42,665 nt of DNA from Candidatus Pacearchaeota archaeon (GCA_018304025.1 JAGVXA010000009.1:1-42665); one strand, 5' to 3'; positions 1-7,805 are shown, counted from the first letter of the stretch. Notes: generated by a model from the sequence alone, not told the origin. A program made the numbers and translations.

Positions 1-30
1 AAAATCAGAAAGTTCATCATGCAATTTAAG

Positions 31-96
31 GACGCCGTCCTCCGCCGAAGGCGGATTTTTTGCGAAGCAAAAAACCTTTAGGGGACGGAGGATGTC
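31..96. repeat. Nested inverted-repeat element
   Basis: An outer 6-bp stem (35-40 with 83-88) encloses two hairpins. One has a 5-bp stem, CCGCC at 42-46 with GGCGG at 50-54. The other has an 8-bp stem, 56-63 with 67-74. Both have the same three-base loop, GAA. It overlaps the stop codon of the minus-strand small membrane gene. It could be a palindromic repeat, a small structured RNA or an unusual 3' end; the sequence alone does not decide. The pairing is read directly; the function is unknown. Confidence 0.5.
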
Positions 97-278
97 ACAA
101 TAATAAAAAAGAAAGGAAGGAGTACACTATATCCTGGAATCTTAATTATAAGGCTACCTATTTTTCCGTCAAGTCCACGCCCATTACCTCCAAAAATTAT
201 ATCTGAAAAAATACTAAAAAAGTAATACCCTATAGTTATACTAAAAACACTTTTCCAAAAATCAGGTTTAAAATCCAT
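78..278 (-). CDS. Small two-helix membrane protein, unknown function
   Basis: A 66-residue protein with two hydrophobic stretches, about residues 10-30 and 43-64, separated by a Gly-rich charged loop (GGNGRGLDGK). That suggests a small integral membrane protein. A TATA-like TTTTAAAC at 301-308, centred about 26 bp upstream of the ATG on this strand, fits the leaderless pattern seen across the window. No family was recognised. It runs divergently from tRNA-Arg, and its stop codon lies inside the nested inverted repeat. Being short and AT-rich, it may not be a real gene, although promoter spacing and hydrophobicity favour one. Confidence 0.4.
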   Translation of the reverse strand: MDFKPDFWKSVFSITIGYYFFSIFSDIIFGGNGRGLDGKIGSLIIKIPGYSVLLPFFFIIVTSSVP

Positions 279-330
279 TATTTCATTAGGTTTATATTAT
301 TTTTAAACCTTTCTTGAGGAAAACGTCGCT

Positions 331-353
331 AAGTTAATCCTAAGGATTAACTT
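331..353. promoter_or_regulatory. Perfect 11-bp palindrome with one-base centre
   Basis: The arms 331-341 and 343-353 are exact reverse complements around a single A at 342, with half-site AAGTTAATCCT. It sits in the divergent region between the small membrane gene and tRNA-Arg, 57 bp upstream of the tRNA. A loop of one base cannot form in RNA, so a DNA-level role (operator, recombinase site or mobile-element remnant) is more likely than a terminator. That role is inferred. Confidence 0.4.
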
Positions 354-409
354 ATCGTGGGGACGTTCAACCCCAAACTTTAAAACAATCTTCTTCTCTA
401 AATTCCTAT

Positions 410-484
410 GCGCTCGTAGCTCAGTCTGGATAGAGCAGTGGGGTCCTAACCCAAAGGTCGGGGGTTCAAATCCTCTCGGGCGCA
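410..484 (+). tRNA. tRNA-Arg (anticodon CCU)
   Basis: It folds as a 75-nt cloverleaf: acceptor GCGCTCG with CGGGCGC, a D-stem GCTC/GAGC with GG in the loop, and anticodon loop GTCCTAA with CCT at 445-447. The T-stem GGGGG/CCTCT encloses loop TTCAAAT, and the discriminator is A484. No CCA is encoded, as is usual in archaea. The top pair of the anticodon stem is G.A (438/454). No intron is seen. The last 11 bases plus three more are duplicated 45 bp downstream. Confidence 0.93.
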
Positions 485-532
485 TCTCTGTGCGCCCGTT
501 TGAAAATCTCTGATTTGATCTCGGGCGCATCT
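474..532 (+). repeat. 14-bp direct repeat of the tRNA-Arg 3' end
   Basis: TCTCGGGCGCATCT occurs at 474-487, which includes the end of the tRNA, and again at 519-532. TGCGCCCG at 491-498 is the inverse of CGGGCGCA at 522-529, so the second copy could also form a hairpin. A repeated tRNA 3' end is the usual mark of an integration site or a past tRNA-targeting insertion. Here the copies are only 45 bp apart, with no integrase between them, so this is at most a remnant. Confidence 0.55.
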
Positions 533-581
533 TAAACCAAGGTTACCAAACATTTATAACATTTGAACCCCAAATAACTTT

Positions 582-914
582 ATGCCTATCAAAGACCCAG
601 AAAAAAGAAGAAAATATCGAAGAGAGTGGTATGCAAAAAACAGAGAATCCGAAAAAGCACACACCAGAAGAAGAAAAAATGAATTAAGAAAATGGTTTTC
701 TAATTACAAAAATGAATTAAAGTGTTCTCGCTGTCCAGAAAATCATTCTGCCACATTAGAGTTTCATCATAGAATAAAAAAAGAGAAGGAAAGTGATATT
801 GCACAAATGCTCGGAGAGGGTTTTTCCATAGCAAGAATTCTTTCAGAAATAAAGAAATGCGATGTAGTCTGTGCTAATTGCCATAGAAAAATCCATTTCG
901 ATGAAAAGCAATAA
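582..914 (+). CDS. HNH endonuclease-family protein
   Basis: A 110-residue protein. The N-terminal 45 residues are very basic (KRRKYRREW, RRRKNELRK) and probably bind DNA. A zinc/HNH core follows: CSRC at 49-52, LEFHH at about 60-64 and CANCHRKIH near 97-105. This is the compact two-CxxC type of HNH nuclease frequent in phages and small archaea. A TATA-like TTTATAAC at 553-560 is centred 25.5 bp before the ATG. It lies alone between two tRNA genes, next to the duplicated tRNA end. That fits a mobile or selfish nuclease, though neither tRNA carries an intron. Its target is unknown. Confidence 0.8.
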   Translation: MPIKDPEKRRKYRREWYAKNRESEKAHTRRRKNELRKWFSNYKNELKCSRCPENHSATLEFHHRIKKEKESDIAQMLGEGFSIARILSEIKKCDVVCANCHRKIHFDEKQ

Positions 915-947
915 CCTTTAAAACCAAACAAATTTATCAAATAACAA

Positions 948-1020
948 GCGTGGGTAGTACAGTGGTTTAGTATCTCTGCCTTCCAAGCAGATGACCCGGG
1001 TTCGAGTCCCGGCCCGCGCA
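948..1020 (+). tRNA. tRNA-Gly (anticodon UCC)
   Basis: A 73-nt cloverleaf with acceptor GCGTGGG paired to CCCGCGC (one T.G pair). The anticodon stem TCTGC/GCAGA encloses loop CTTCCAA with TCC at 34-36. The T-arm carries TTCGAGT, and the discriminator is A1020. No CCA is encoded and no intron is present. It lies 33 bp after the HNH gene. Confidence 0.95.
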
Positions 1021-1140
1021 TCTTCGCTCACCGCAGGGAGCCGACGAGTTCCGAGGTCTCTGTTCACCGCAGTGAGTATTCGAACAAGAGTGAATCAGAG
1101 ATTGTAGCGAGCAAGAGTGAATCGAAGATTCCCTGCCTCC
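1021..1140. repeat. Repeat-rich patch after tRNA-Gly
   Basis: This gene-free stretch has two copies of TCACCGCAG (1028-1036 and 1064-1072) and two of CAAGAGTGAATC (1085-1096 and 1112-1123). Its ends are complementary: TCTTCG at 1021-1026 with CGAAGA at 1123-1128, and GCAGGG at 1033-1038 with CCCTGC at 1131-1136. An extended folded RNA or the remains of a palindromic element is possible. Open frames crossing it are low-complexity repeats and are not called. Confidence 0.45.
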
Positions 1141-1180
1141 GCATCCCAAATATTAAAAACCCTAAATATCAGATAATAAA

Positions 1181-2062
1181 ATGGAAAACGAAAAATCCCA
1201 ATGGTACGACAAATCCTATAAGCTGCTTTTAGCACCACCAATAATTTTTCTGATAATCTGTCTTGTCTACCTCGGCTCATTTTACTCTTCGCACGGAGAT
1301 TTTATTTTGAAAGACGCAAGCCTGTCCGGCGGAACAACAATAACTCTTCGCGGCGACTTTAACGCAGAAGAATTAGAATTAGGATTAAAAACAGTTTTCG
1401 AAGACGTCAACGTAAGAACAACAAGCGACTTAGCAACCGGAAAGCATAATTCTATAATCATTGATTCATCTGTCCAGCCAGACGTTCTCGAGGCAGAAAT
1501 AGAAAAAATTATCGGGGCGCAGTTGACAGAAAAAGATTTCAGCACAGAATTCAGCGGTCCAGCCTTAAGTAAGAATTTCTACAGGCAGTTAATAACAGCC
1601 CTCTTGATTTCATTTTTGCTGATGTCTTTTGTTATCTTCTTTCTTTTCAGGACATTTATTCCTTCAATCGCAGTCATATTTTCAGCATTTGCAGATATTG
1701 TAATGCCTCTTGCAATCTTGGATTATTTCGGAGTAAGAATTTCAGCGGCAGGAATTGCCGGATTTTTAATGCTCATAGGTTATTCAGTTGATACAGATAT
1801 TTTGCTAACAACAAGAGTTTTAAAGAAACGGGAGGGAACAGTTAACCAGAGAATTTTCAGTTCTTTCAAAACAGGAATCTTCATGACGTCAACAGCTTTA
1901 TTGGCTGTTCTCCCAGCTTTTCTTATCATCACCTCTCTGCCGGATTCATTCAGGCAGATATTTTTAATCCTCGCTCTCGGATTATTCGCGGATATAATCA
2001 ACACATGGCTTACAAACGCAAGCGTAATTAAATGGTATGCCGACAAAAAAGGAATAAACTAA
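1181..2062 (+). CDS. secF: Protein-export membrane protein SecF
   Basis: SecF (293 aa) works with SecD to support export through SecYEG using the membrane potential. One helix near residues 14-34 is followed by an extracytoplasmic domain (about 36-130) and five helices packed in 133-290. The conserved SecF segment GYSVDTDILL is at 200-209, with the charged Asp pair in the fourth helix. Archaeal genomes normally encode SecF before SecD, as here: the secD ATG directly follows the secF stop. A TATA-like element at about 1150-1158 lies 26-27 bp upstream of the ATG. Length is normal for archaeal SecF. Confidence 0.95.
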   Translation: MENEKSQWYDKSYKLLLAPPIIFLIICLVYLGSFYSSHGDFILKDASLSGGTTITLRGDFNAEELELGLKTVFEDVNVRTTSDLATGKHNSIIIDSSVQPDVLEAEIEKIIGAQLTEKDFSTEFSGPALSKNFYRQLITALLISFLLMSFVIFFLFRTFIPSIAVIFSAFADIVMPLAILDYFGVRISAAGIAGFLMLIGYSVDTDILLTTRVLKKREGTVNQRIFSSFKTGIFMTSTALLAVLPAFLIITSLPDSFRQIFLILALGLFADIINTWLTNASVIKWYADKKGIN

Positions 2063-3580
2063 ATGATAAAATTAACAACAAGAATCTGGATTTTAATTAT
2101 AGCGTTACTTTTAGCCGCGCTTATGATATCGCCTTCTTTTCAGACAGGAGCAGTAATAAAAAGCGTAGAGAAAGATTCAAACGCATACAATCAGGGCTTA
2201 AGGCAGGGAATGATTTTAAAAGAAGTCAACGCCCAAAAAATCGAAAGCCAAGAAGATTACGTCCTAGCTGTCTCAAATCTTTTTGTTTCCAATAACGAAT
2301 CAAGAGTAGACATAAAAACAGACAAGCAGGAATTTATTTTTCTCGCAAATAATCTTTCTGAAATTGTTGTTGGCCCAATTCCAAAAACAAAACTTAAAAC
2401 CGGGCTCGATTTAAGCGGAGGAGCAAGGGCAGTAATCAAGCCGGAAAATGTTTCAATTTCTGAAGAGCAATTATCCGATTTAATTGCAATAACAAATGAA
2501 AGATTAAACGCTTTCGGTATTAGCGACGTCACAGTTCGCGCAGCAAAAGATCTTAGTGGAGAAAATTATATGGTTGTAGAAATCGCAGGCGCAACGCCAT
2601 CAGATGTTAAAAGTCTTCTCGGGAGCCAGGGCAAATTCGAAGCAAAAGTTGCAAACCAAACCGTTTTTGAAGGCGGCGAAAGAGACATTAGTGATGTGTG
2701 CAGAAACGACGGCAAATGCGCTTCAATAACCGGTTGTTTCCCGTCTCAAGAAGGAGGATACTTTTGCAGTTTTGCATTCGCAGTTTATCTTAAAGAAGAC
2801 GCGGCAAAAAAACATGCAGAGCTGACAAAAAATCTATCTCTTGACAGCACAGGCAAATATCTCAGCGAGAAACTTTATCTTTATGTCGACGATATAGAAG
2901 TTGATTCTTTGCTCATTAGCTCAAATTTGAGAGGGCAGACGCAGACGCAGATTCAAATTCAAGGCTCTGGCGCAGGGCAGACGCAGGAAGAAGCTGTCAA
3001 GGAAGCGACAAAACAAATGAACCGTCTCCAGACAATTCTTCTAACAGGAAGCCTGCCTTACAAATTAGAAATCGTAAAGCTCGATACAATTTCTCCTTTT
3101 CTCGGAAAAGAGTTTACAAAAAATATCATCTATCTCGGATTGGTTGTTTTTTTAGTAATATCATTATCTCTTTTCATCAAATACAGAAAAATAAAGATAA
3201 CTCTTGCAGTTATTTTAACAATGTTCTCGGAGATGTTTATTACATTGGGGATTGCAGCATTGATAAAATGGAATTTGGATGCATCGAGCATCGCCGGAAT
3301 TATTGCTGGAATGGGTACTGGTGTTAATGACCAGATAGTCATTATCGACGAATCTGTTTCAGGAAAAGAGGGGCGTGAAACTCTGAAAGAAAAAGTAAAG
3401 AGAGCATTTTTTATTATCGTCGGAGCATTCTTGACAATCATTGCCGCGATGATTCCATTGTTTTGGGCAGGAGCTGGATTGCTGAGGGGCTTTGCTCTTA
3501 CAACAATTATCGGCGTTAGTATAGGAATTCTTATTACAAGGCCTGCATTCGCAGACATAATAAAGAGGATAGAAGAATAA
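2063..3580 (+). CDS. secD: Protein-export membrane protein SecD
   Basis: SecD partner of SecF (505 aa). An N-terminal helix (about 8-23) leads to a short PDZ-like stretch (GAVIKSVEKDSNAYNQGL, about 29-46), then the SecD signature TGLDLSGG at 113-120 and a large extracytoplasmic region containing several Cys. The C-terminal half holds a bundle of about five helices with the GMGTGVNDQIVIIDE segment. Archaeal SecD is smaller than the bacterial form. The gene follows secF with no spacer and overlaps the next gene by one base (TAATG), so these genes are probably co-transcribed. Confidence 0.95.
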   Translation: MIKLTTRIWILIIALLLAALMISPSFQTGAVIKSVEKDSNAYNQGLRQGMILKEVNAQKIESQEDYVLAVSNLFVSNNESRVDIKTDKQEFIFLANNLSEIVVGPIPKTKLKTGLDLSGGARAVIKPENVSISEEQLSDLIAITNERLNAFGISDVTVRAAKDLSGENYMVVEIAGATPSDVKSLLGSQGKFEAKVANQTVFEGGERDISDVCRNDGKCASITGCFPSQEGGYFCSFAFAVYLKEDAAKKHAELTKNLSLDSTGKYLSEKLYLYVDDIEVDSLLISSNLRGQTQTQIQIQGSGAGQTQEEAVKEATKQMNRLQTILLTGSLPYKLEIVKLDTISPFLGKEFTKNIIYLGLVVFLVISLSLFIKYRKIKITLAVILTMFSEMFITLGIAALIKWNLDASSIAGIIAGMGTGVNDQIVIIDESVSGKEGRETLKEKVKRAFFIIVGAFLTIIAAMIPLFWAGAGLLRGFALTTIIGVSIGILITRPAFADIIKRIEE

Positions 3581-4020
3581 TGTTACCGCGCTGGCACATA
3601 CTTTTCGGAGCAATTTTCGCAATTATTATTTGGATAGCTGTTCCAGAAATAAATTTTTTCTATCTCGCGTTAATTTTTTTAGCATCTTTTCTGATAGATT
3701 TTGACCACTATATGTGCGCTGTCAAAACAACAAAAAAAATCAGTTTAAAAAACGCATTTAGCTACTACGAAGAACTATGCGCCAAACAAAAAAAGGAAAT
3801 TGCCGCCGGAATCAAAAAGAAATTTCCAGAATTCCATGCCTTCCACACAATAGAATTTCATTTGCTCGTCGGTATTCTCTCTTTTTATTGGATTGGATTT
3901 TTCTACATTTTTATAGGAATGATTTTTCATTCGCTATTGGATATCTTGTCTTTCTTTAAGGACGGAACTTTCCACGCGAGAGAATTTTTCTTTTTTAACT
4001 GGATCAGAAAGAAATTTTAA
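3580..4020 (+). CDS. Membrane-bound metal-dependent hydrolase-like protein
   Basis: A 146-residue protein with about four hydrophobic segments and histidine/aspartate motifs at membrane edges: LIDFDHY at about 38-44, FHAFHTIEFH at about 85-94, and FHSLLD at about 114-119. The pattern resembles the YdjM/DUF457 group of membrane-bound predicted metal-dependent hydrolases, whose biochemical role is poorly defined. The assignment rests on motif resemblance. It is translationally linked to secD by TAATG, and its 3' end overlaps the convergent gene by four bases. Confidence 0.6.
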   Translation: MLPRWHILFGAIFAIIIWIAVPEINFFYLALIFLASFLIDFDHYMCAVKTTKKISLKNAFSYYEELCAKQKKEIAAGIKKKFPEFHAFHTIEFHLLVGILSFYWIGFFYIFIGMIFHSLLDILSFFKDGTFHAREFFFFNWIRKKF

Positions 4021-4295
4021 ATAAAACTTTCTAGCCCCTTCGCCAGCAATAAAAATGCAGGAATCCAAAGCAATATCGCAGGCAAACTAAAAAAAATCGA
4101 GAGCAATAGCATAGCAGAAGCAAAAATATCAATAACGCTTAAAATAATTTCTCCAGTCAAAATAAACATCCCTTTCAAAAAAAGAAGCCCTGCGCAAAAT
4201 AAAATAAATTGCGTAAAAACATCGATGCCAAAAATTAGCATTAAAAATGCTAATGCAGACGCCAGGTCTATTCCTCCGAGTATTTTAACTAGCAT
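4017..4295 (-). CDS. Four-helix small membrane protein, unknown function
   Basis: A 92-residue, almost entirely hydrophobic protein with about four predicted helices and very few charges. It starts directly after the stop of the upstream radical SAM gene (TAAATG on this strand), so the two are probably one transcript. Its stop overlaps the convergent hydrolase-like gene by four bases. No family was recognised with confidence. Confidence 0.6.
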   Translation of the reverse strand: MLVKILGGIDLASALAFLMLIFGIDVFTQFILFCAGLLFLKGMFILTGEIILSVIDIFASAMLLLSIFFSLPAILLWIPAFLLLAKGLESFI

Positions 4296-5831
4296 TTAGC
4301 TAGCCCTCCATCTGCCGCCAACACTGGATTCAATTCTTCTTCTAAGATGCAAGTCAGTATTGATATCGTCGTTAGCAGCGTCTCTTATTTCTTCTAATCG
4401 TTGAGGGGGAACAATTGTATTTTTCATTATAGGGCGTTTCCAATTCATCAAATCAGGATTAAAATTTCTGTCCAAATATCCTCCTCTTATCGCCTCGTCG
4501 TAAAGAGAAGAGCCGGGAAAAGGCACAGGAATAAAAAAAGTGACATACGGCGCTCCAGAATTCATCAAGATTCTTCCCAGTTCAATGCTTCTCTGGATTT
4601 CTTCTTCAGTTTCATCAGGAAAACCTATCATTAGATTCACAGGCGCTTTGATTCCTAATTCGCTCATTTCTTTCATAAGTTCTGGCAAGTCCATTCTGTC
4701 CAAGTTAACTTTATTGGTCGCATATTTTTTTAAAATTCTCTGCGAGCCAGATTCAACAGGAAAAACTATCTGTTCAAATCCTGCATTTTTTAGCGTCTCT
4801 AAAAATTCTCTATCAATGACATATCTTCCATTTTTTTGTTTCCCTAAATCAAAATAGTCTCGTATATTCACGCCGTTAACGTCCATAATTTCAAAATTAT
4901 ATTTTTTAGCTCTTTCAAATATTTCTTTCGCTCTTTGCTTATCAAAAAATAAACTATCATCTTCAAAAAATAATTTCTCAATCCCTAATTTTTTTAATTT
5001 TTCCATTTCTTCGACGACTCTTTCAATCGAATGTTTTCTGTACGCGCCAATAGCGCCAGTTCCTTTTTCCGCGGTTTTTTCTGCAGAGATATGGCAATAA
5101 GAGCATCTAAACGGGCAACCTCGAGACGTCATAATCGGAGCATATCTTCTCTGAATTTTATCCGTAACATCTACTCCATGCGGCGAAGAAATGTCTGCGT
5201 ACTTTTCAAACAGAAGTTTTTCCCAAAAAGGCATAGCTAATTCGTCGAGAGTTTTAGGAAAGCAAGTTTCATCAACAGGATTTATTTTAATCTCGCCATT
5301 TTCAGTTCTATAAGCCCATCCCAAAACATTTTCCACTCCTCCTAAAATTGCCCTCGGAAAAATTAATTCTCCTTCTGTTAAGCACACCCCGTCAAAATTT
5401 TCCGTAGCCAAAAATCTTTCCTTCAGCGCTCTCGCATTTACTCCGCCAGCATAAATTTTAATCTTAGGATTTGCTTTCCTTATTGCTTCAGCAGTTTCGA
5501 AAGCCATTCTTGTTTGAGGAGTGAAATTCGAACTTATACCAATCGCATTATATTTTCCGTCTTCAACATAGCCGGCAATCTCGTCAAAATTCATTCCTAT
5601 TCTTGTTAGCCCATTTTCTTGTCGGGCATTCCTGTAAAATGTATCTTTCAGAGTTTGTTTCTTCCCGCCGACAGAAGCATCTAGAACATCAACAGGAATT
5701 CCTCTTTTTTCTAATTCCGCAGCTAAATACAATGGCCCCAAAGAACCGTCTGGCCTCGGGGTTTCAACATCCATCAGTTGATTAGGAGGATAAATAATCA
5801 AAACTTTAGATTTTTTAATTTTGCTTTGCAT
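4296..5831 (-). CDS. B12-binding-type radical SAM protein
   Basis: 511 aa. The N-terminal 150 residues resemble the cobalamin-binding/Rossmann domain of the B12 radical SAM group (LIIYPPNQLMDVETPRPDG, then GGVNARALKERF). The [4Fe-4S] motif CPFRCSYC has cysteines at 239, 243 and 246 and is followed by the radical SAM barrel (VESGSQRIL, IGFPDETEEE). Family members methylate or rearrange lipids, cofactors and antibiotics, so the substrate cannot be read from sequence. It starts the surface-glycan region, with a TATA-like TATTTAAA at 5853-5860 centred 25.5 bp upstream of the ATG. Confidence 0.85.
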   Translation of the reverse strand: MQSKIKKSKVLIIYPPNQLMDVETPRPDGSLGPLYLAAELEKRGIPVDVLDASVGGKKQTLKDTFYRNARQENGLTRIGMNFDEIAGYVEDGKYNAIGISSNFTPQTRMAFETAEAIRKANPKIKIYAGGVNARALKERFLATENFDGVCLTEGELIFPRAILGGVENVLGWAYRTENGEIKINPVDETCFPKTLDELAMPFWEKLLFEKYADISSPHGVDVTDKIQRRYAPIMTSRGCPFRCSYCHISAEKTAEKGTGAIGAYRKHSIERVVEEMEKLKKLGIEKLFFEDDSLFFDKQRAKEIFERAKKYNFEIMDVNGVNIRDYFDLGKQKNGRYVIDREFLETLKNAGFEQIVFPVESGSQRILKKYATNKVNLDRMDLPELMKEMSELGIKAPVNLMIGFPDETEEEIQRSIELGRILMNSGAPYVTFFIPVPFPGSSLYDEAIRGGYLDRNFNPDLMNWKRPIMKNTIVPPQRLEEIRDAANDDINTDLHLRRRIESSVGGRWRAS

Positions 5832-5861
5832 GAAAATATTCGATTGGGAGATTATTTAAAA

Positions 5862-6947
5862 TTAATTGTTATGAAGAATTTTTTCAGTTAATTTTTTTGC
5901 AGTATCAACACAGGTTATAACTTTTCCCCCAAAAATAGAGTACATACCGTTGCCATAATCAGTGATTTCCGTAGGTCTTTCATCCGTATCGTCTACGTTT
6001 GCTTTGACTACTCTCGTCACAAACAGCGATCTTAAGATTTGCGCTTTTTTCAAGAAAGGATAATCCAGATATCCTCGTCTCAAAATCTCTTCTTTATTTG
6101 AAGCAGTATTTTCATTCGACATTACAACAGGGTCAATATCATCAGAAACAACAGATTTCAGGAGAGAAGCATCAACGTGCCCAAGCGTAAACGTTCCTTT
6201 TTCTCCTCGGGGCAAAACAGAACTAAAAGCACCATCAACAATTGTCAAACCAATTCTTGGAGAATTAGGAATATACAATTCTAATAACTCAACAAGCTCA
6301 TACAATAATTTTTTTCTAGGGAAACCAAACCATTTGTTAAAACTATTAAAATTAGAATAAGTAGCGTTAACGACTATATCAAATTCTTCTGCCGATTCAA
6401 AATTGCCGCAGGAAAAAATTAATTTTTTCCTGCTTCCGGCTACTTGTCCGCCAATAACTTTGTGATTCAATCTCAAACAAATATTTTTTCCTCGCATTTT
6501 TTGCAAAATCAAACCCTTCAATATGTCTGGGTCGTAAACTCTCTCAGGCGTTTTCAGGCAAATACCAATATTCCTTCTATCCATAAATTGTTCCTCTGGC
6601 CAGGCGATTTCATACGGCAGATTTAATTCGTCGCAAAATCTAACAAAATTTTCCGGAGTCGTTTTTGTGTTTATTCTAGAAACGCCGTAAAAATCTTCAA
6701 AAAATTCAGATACACTATCTCCAAATTCCGCTTCAAAATTTTTTCTGGAAGAATTTATCTCGCTAACAGTTTCTTTGCTTCTGGGATAATGAAAACCATA
6801 GTGGTGTCTGAGGTGGTTTATTGTAGACGCGCCGGTGAAAATATTGTCTGCTCTTTCAAATATCACAATTTCAAAACCCCTTCTTGCTAATTCCAAGGCA
6901 GCACAGCATCCGAATATTCCTGCCCCGATAATTGCTATTTTTTTCAT
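5862..6947 (-). CDS. FAD-dependent oxidoreductase (DAO family)
   Basis: 361 aa from ATG at 6947; a longer frame would need a TTG start beyond the promoter. The start MKKIAIIGAGIFGCCAALEL carries the GxGxxG dinucleotide-binding fold. The NHLRHHYGFHYPRS segment resembles flavin-adjacent regions of DAO-superfamily enzymes found in sugar clusters. The C-terminus GMYSIFGGKVITCVDTAKKL fits the second FAD-contact motif. The substrate is unknown. It is divergent from the heptose nucleotidyltransferase gene and shares its promoter, so an oxidation step on the same sugar or glycan is a reasonable guess. Confidence 0.75.
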   Translation of the reverse strand: MKKIAIIGAGIFGCCAALELARRGFEIVIFERADNIFTGASTINHLRHHYGFHYPRSKETVSEINSSRKNFEAEFGDSVSEFFEDFYGVSRINTKTTPENFVRFCDELNLPYEIAWPEEQFMDRRNIGICLKTPERVYDPDILKGLILQKMRGKNICLRLNHKVIGGQVAGSRKKLIFSCGNFESAEEFDIVVNATYSNFNSFNKWFGFPRKKLLYELVELLELYIPNSPRIGLTIVDGAFSSVLPRGEKGTFTLGHVDASLLKSVVSDDIDPVVMSNENTASNKEEILRRGYLDYPFLKKAQILRSLFVTRVVKANVDDTDERPTEITDYGNGMYSIFGGKVITCVDTAKKLTEKILHNN

Positions 6948-6997
6948 ATGTCTCATTTTCAAGTAAAATTTATAAAGATTTATGTTATCGCAAAACC
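6948..6997. promoter_or_regulatory. Shared bidirectional TATA in a 50-bp divergent spacer
   Basis: TTTATAAA at 6969-6976 is its own reverse complement and sits exactly midway, 25.5 bp from the start codon of each divergent gene (ATG 6947 minus, GTG 6998 plus). That is the normal TATA-to-start distance for leaderless archaeal genes in this window, so one TBP site could fire both ways. The same geometry recurs at 35376-35425. Confidence 0.7.
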
Positions 6998-7750
6998 GTG
7001 AAAGCAATCATTCTTTGCGCCGGAAAAGGAGAAAGACTTAGACCAATAACAGAAGCAATTCCAAAACCAATGATTCCGATAAATAACAAACCAGTTTTAG
7101 AATATCTGGTATTATTATGCAGAAAGCACAATATAACCGAAATCGCAATCAACACGTCCTATCTTCCGGAAAAAATAAAAAGTTATTTTGGAGACGGAAG
7201 TAAATTCGGAGTAAAAATAAATTATTCTTTCGAGCAAAATCTATTAGGAACTTCTGGAGCATTAAACAATTTTAGAGATTTTTTCAAAGAACCTTTCTTC
7301 GTCATATACGGAGACAATATTACCGACTTAAATCTTACAAAAATGCTTAAATTCCACAAAGAAAAAAAAGGAAAAGGAACATTGTATCTTTATCGAGAAA
7401 AAATAACAGACAAAAAAACCGGCGCTGGCTACGTAACAATAAACAAAAACAACCAAATCGAGGCAATTGTTGAAAAACCAAAAGAAGAGGAACTTGAAAA
7501 ACTAAACCAAATCTTTTCTGAAAAAAAATTTTTCAATGCCGGCGTTTATATTTTAGAACCGGAAGTATTAAAAATAATTCCCGAAGGATTCTCTGATTTC
7601 GCAAAAGACATTTTTCCCAAAGTGCTCATGTCAGACAATCTTTATGGCTACAAAGAAAATTGCTATTTCAAGGAAGTTGGACAATTTATACGATATCAAA
7701 AAGCGAAAGAAGAGGTAGAGTCTGGAAAAATTAAATTTGATTTTATTTAG
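6998..7750 (+). CDS. hddC: Sugar-1-phosphate nucleotidyltransferase (heptose-1-P guanylyltransferase-like)
   Basis: 250 aa from a GTG start at 6998, placed by the TATA at 6969-6976; upstream in-frame codons lie before the promoter. The NTP-transferase signature AGKGERLRPIT is at 8-18, followed by KPM at 23-25, and YGDNI marks the metal-binding Asp. VEKPKEEE and FNAGVYILEP are typical of this fold. Family members make NDP-sugars. The kinase, isomerase and phosphatase genes downstream point to D-glycero-alpha-D-manno-heptose-1-phosphate as substrate (HddC role), with GTP likely. A mannose- or glucose-1-phosphate activity cannot be excluded from sequence. Confidence 0.75.
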   Translation: MKAIILCAGKGERLRPITEAIPKPMIPINNKPVLEYLVLLCRKHNITEIAINTSYLPEKIKSYFGDGSKFGVKINYSFEQNLLGTSGALNNFRDFFKEPFFVIYGDNITDLNLTKMLKFHKEKKGKGTLYLYREKITDKKTGAGYVTINKNNQIEAIVEKPKEEELEKLNQIFSEKKFFNAGVYILEPEVLKIIPEGFSDFAKDIFPKVLMSDNLYGYKENCYFKEVGQFIRYQKAKEEVESGKIKFDFI

Positions 7751-7772
7751 TTCGTTTAATCTGCTTTCCAAT

Positions 7773-7805
7773 ATATATAAATCTTTCGCAGAAATATTTA
7801 TATAT
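7773..7805 (+). promoter_or_regulatory. Inverted-repeat TATA promoter of the heptose operon
   Basis: ATATATAAAT at 7773-7782 and ATTTATATAT at 7796-7805 are perfect inverted repeats 13 bp apart. The second copy is centred 40.5 bp before the kinase ATG, farther than the usual 25.5 bp. The kinase mRNA would therefore carry a short leader of about 15 nt, unlike most genes here. Two TATA-like boxes facing each other could also bind a dimeric regulator. Confidence 0.45.

Noticed and set aside
303-530. Minus-strand frame over tRNA-Arg
   Set aside because: It is the antisense of the tRNA and its duplicated end.
410-1020. HNH gene as a homing endonuclease inside a tRNA intron
   Set aside because: Both tRNAs fold as continuous genes without introns, and the HNH gene is between them, not inside.
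767-1149. Minus-strand frames over HNH, tRNA-Gly and the repeat patch
   Set aside because: They run across a clear tRNA and repeated low-complexity DNA, with no promoter or family match.
3130-3558. 142-residue minus-strand frame in secD
   Set aside because: Lies entirely within a conserved gene; no independent signal.
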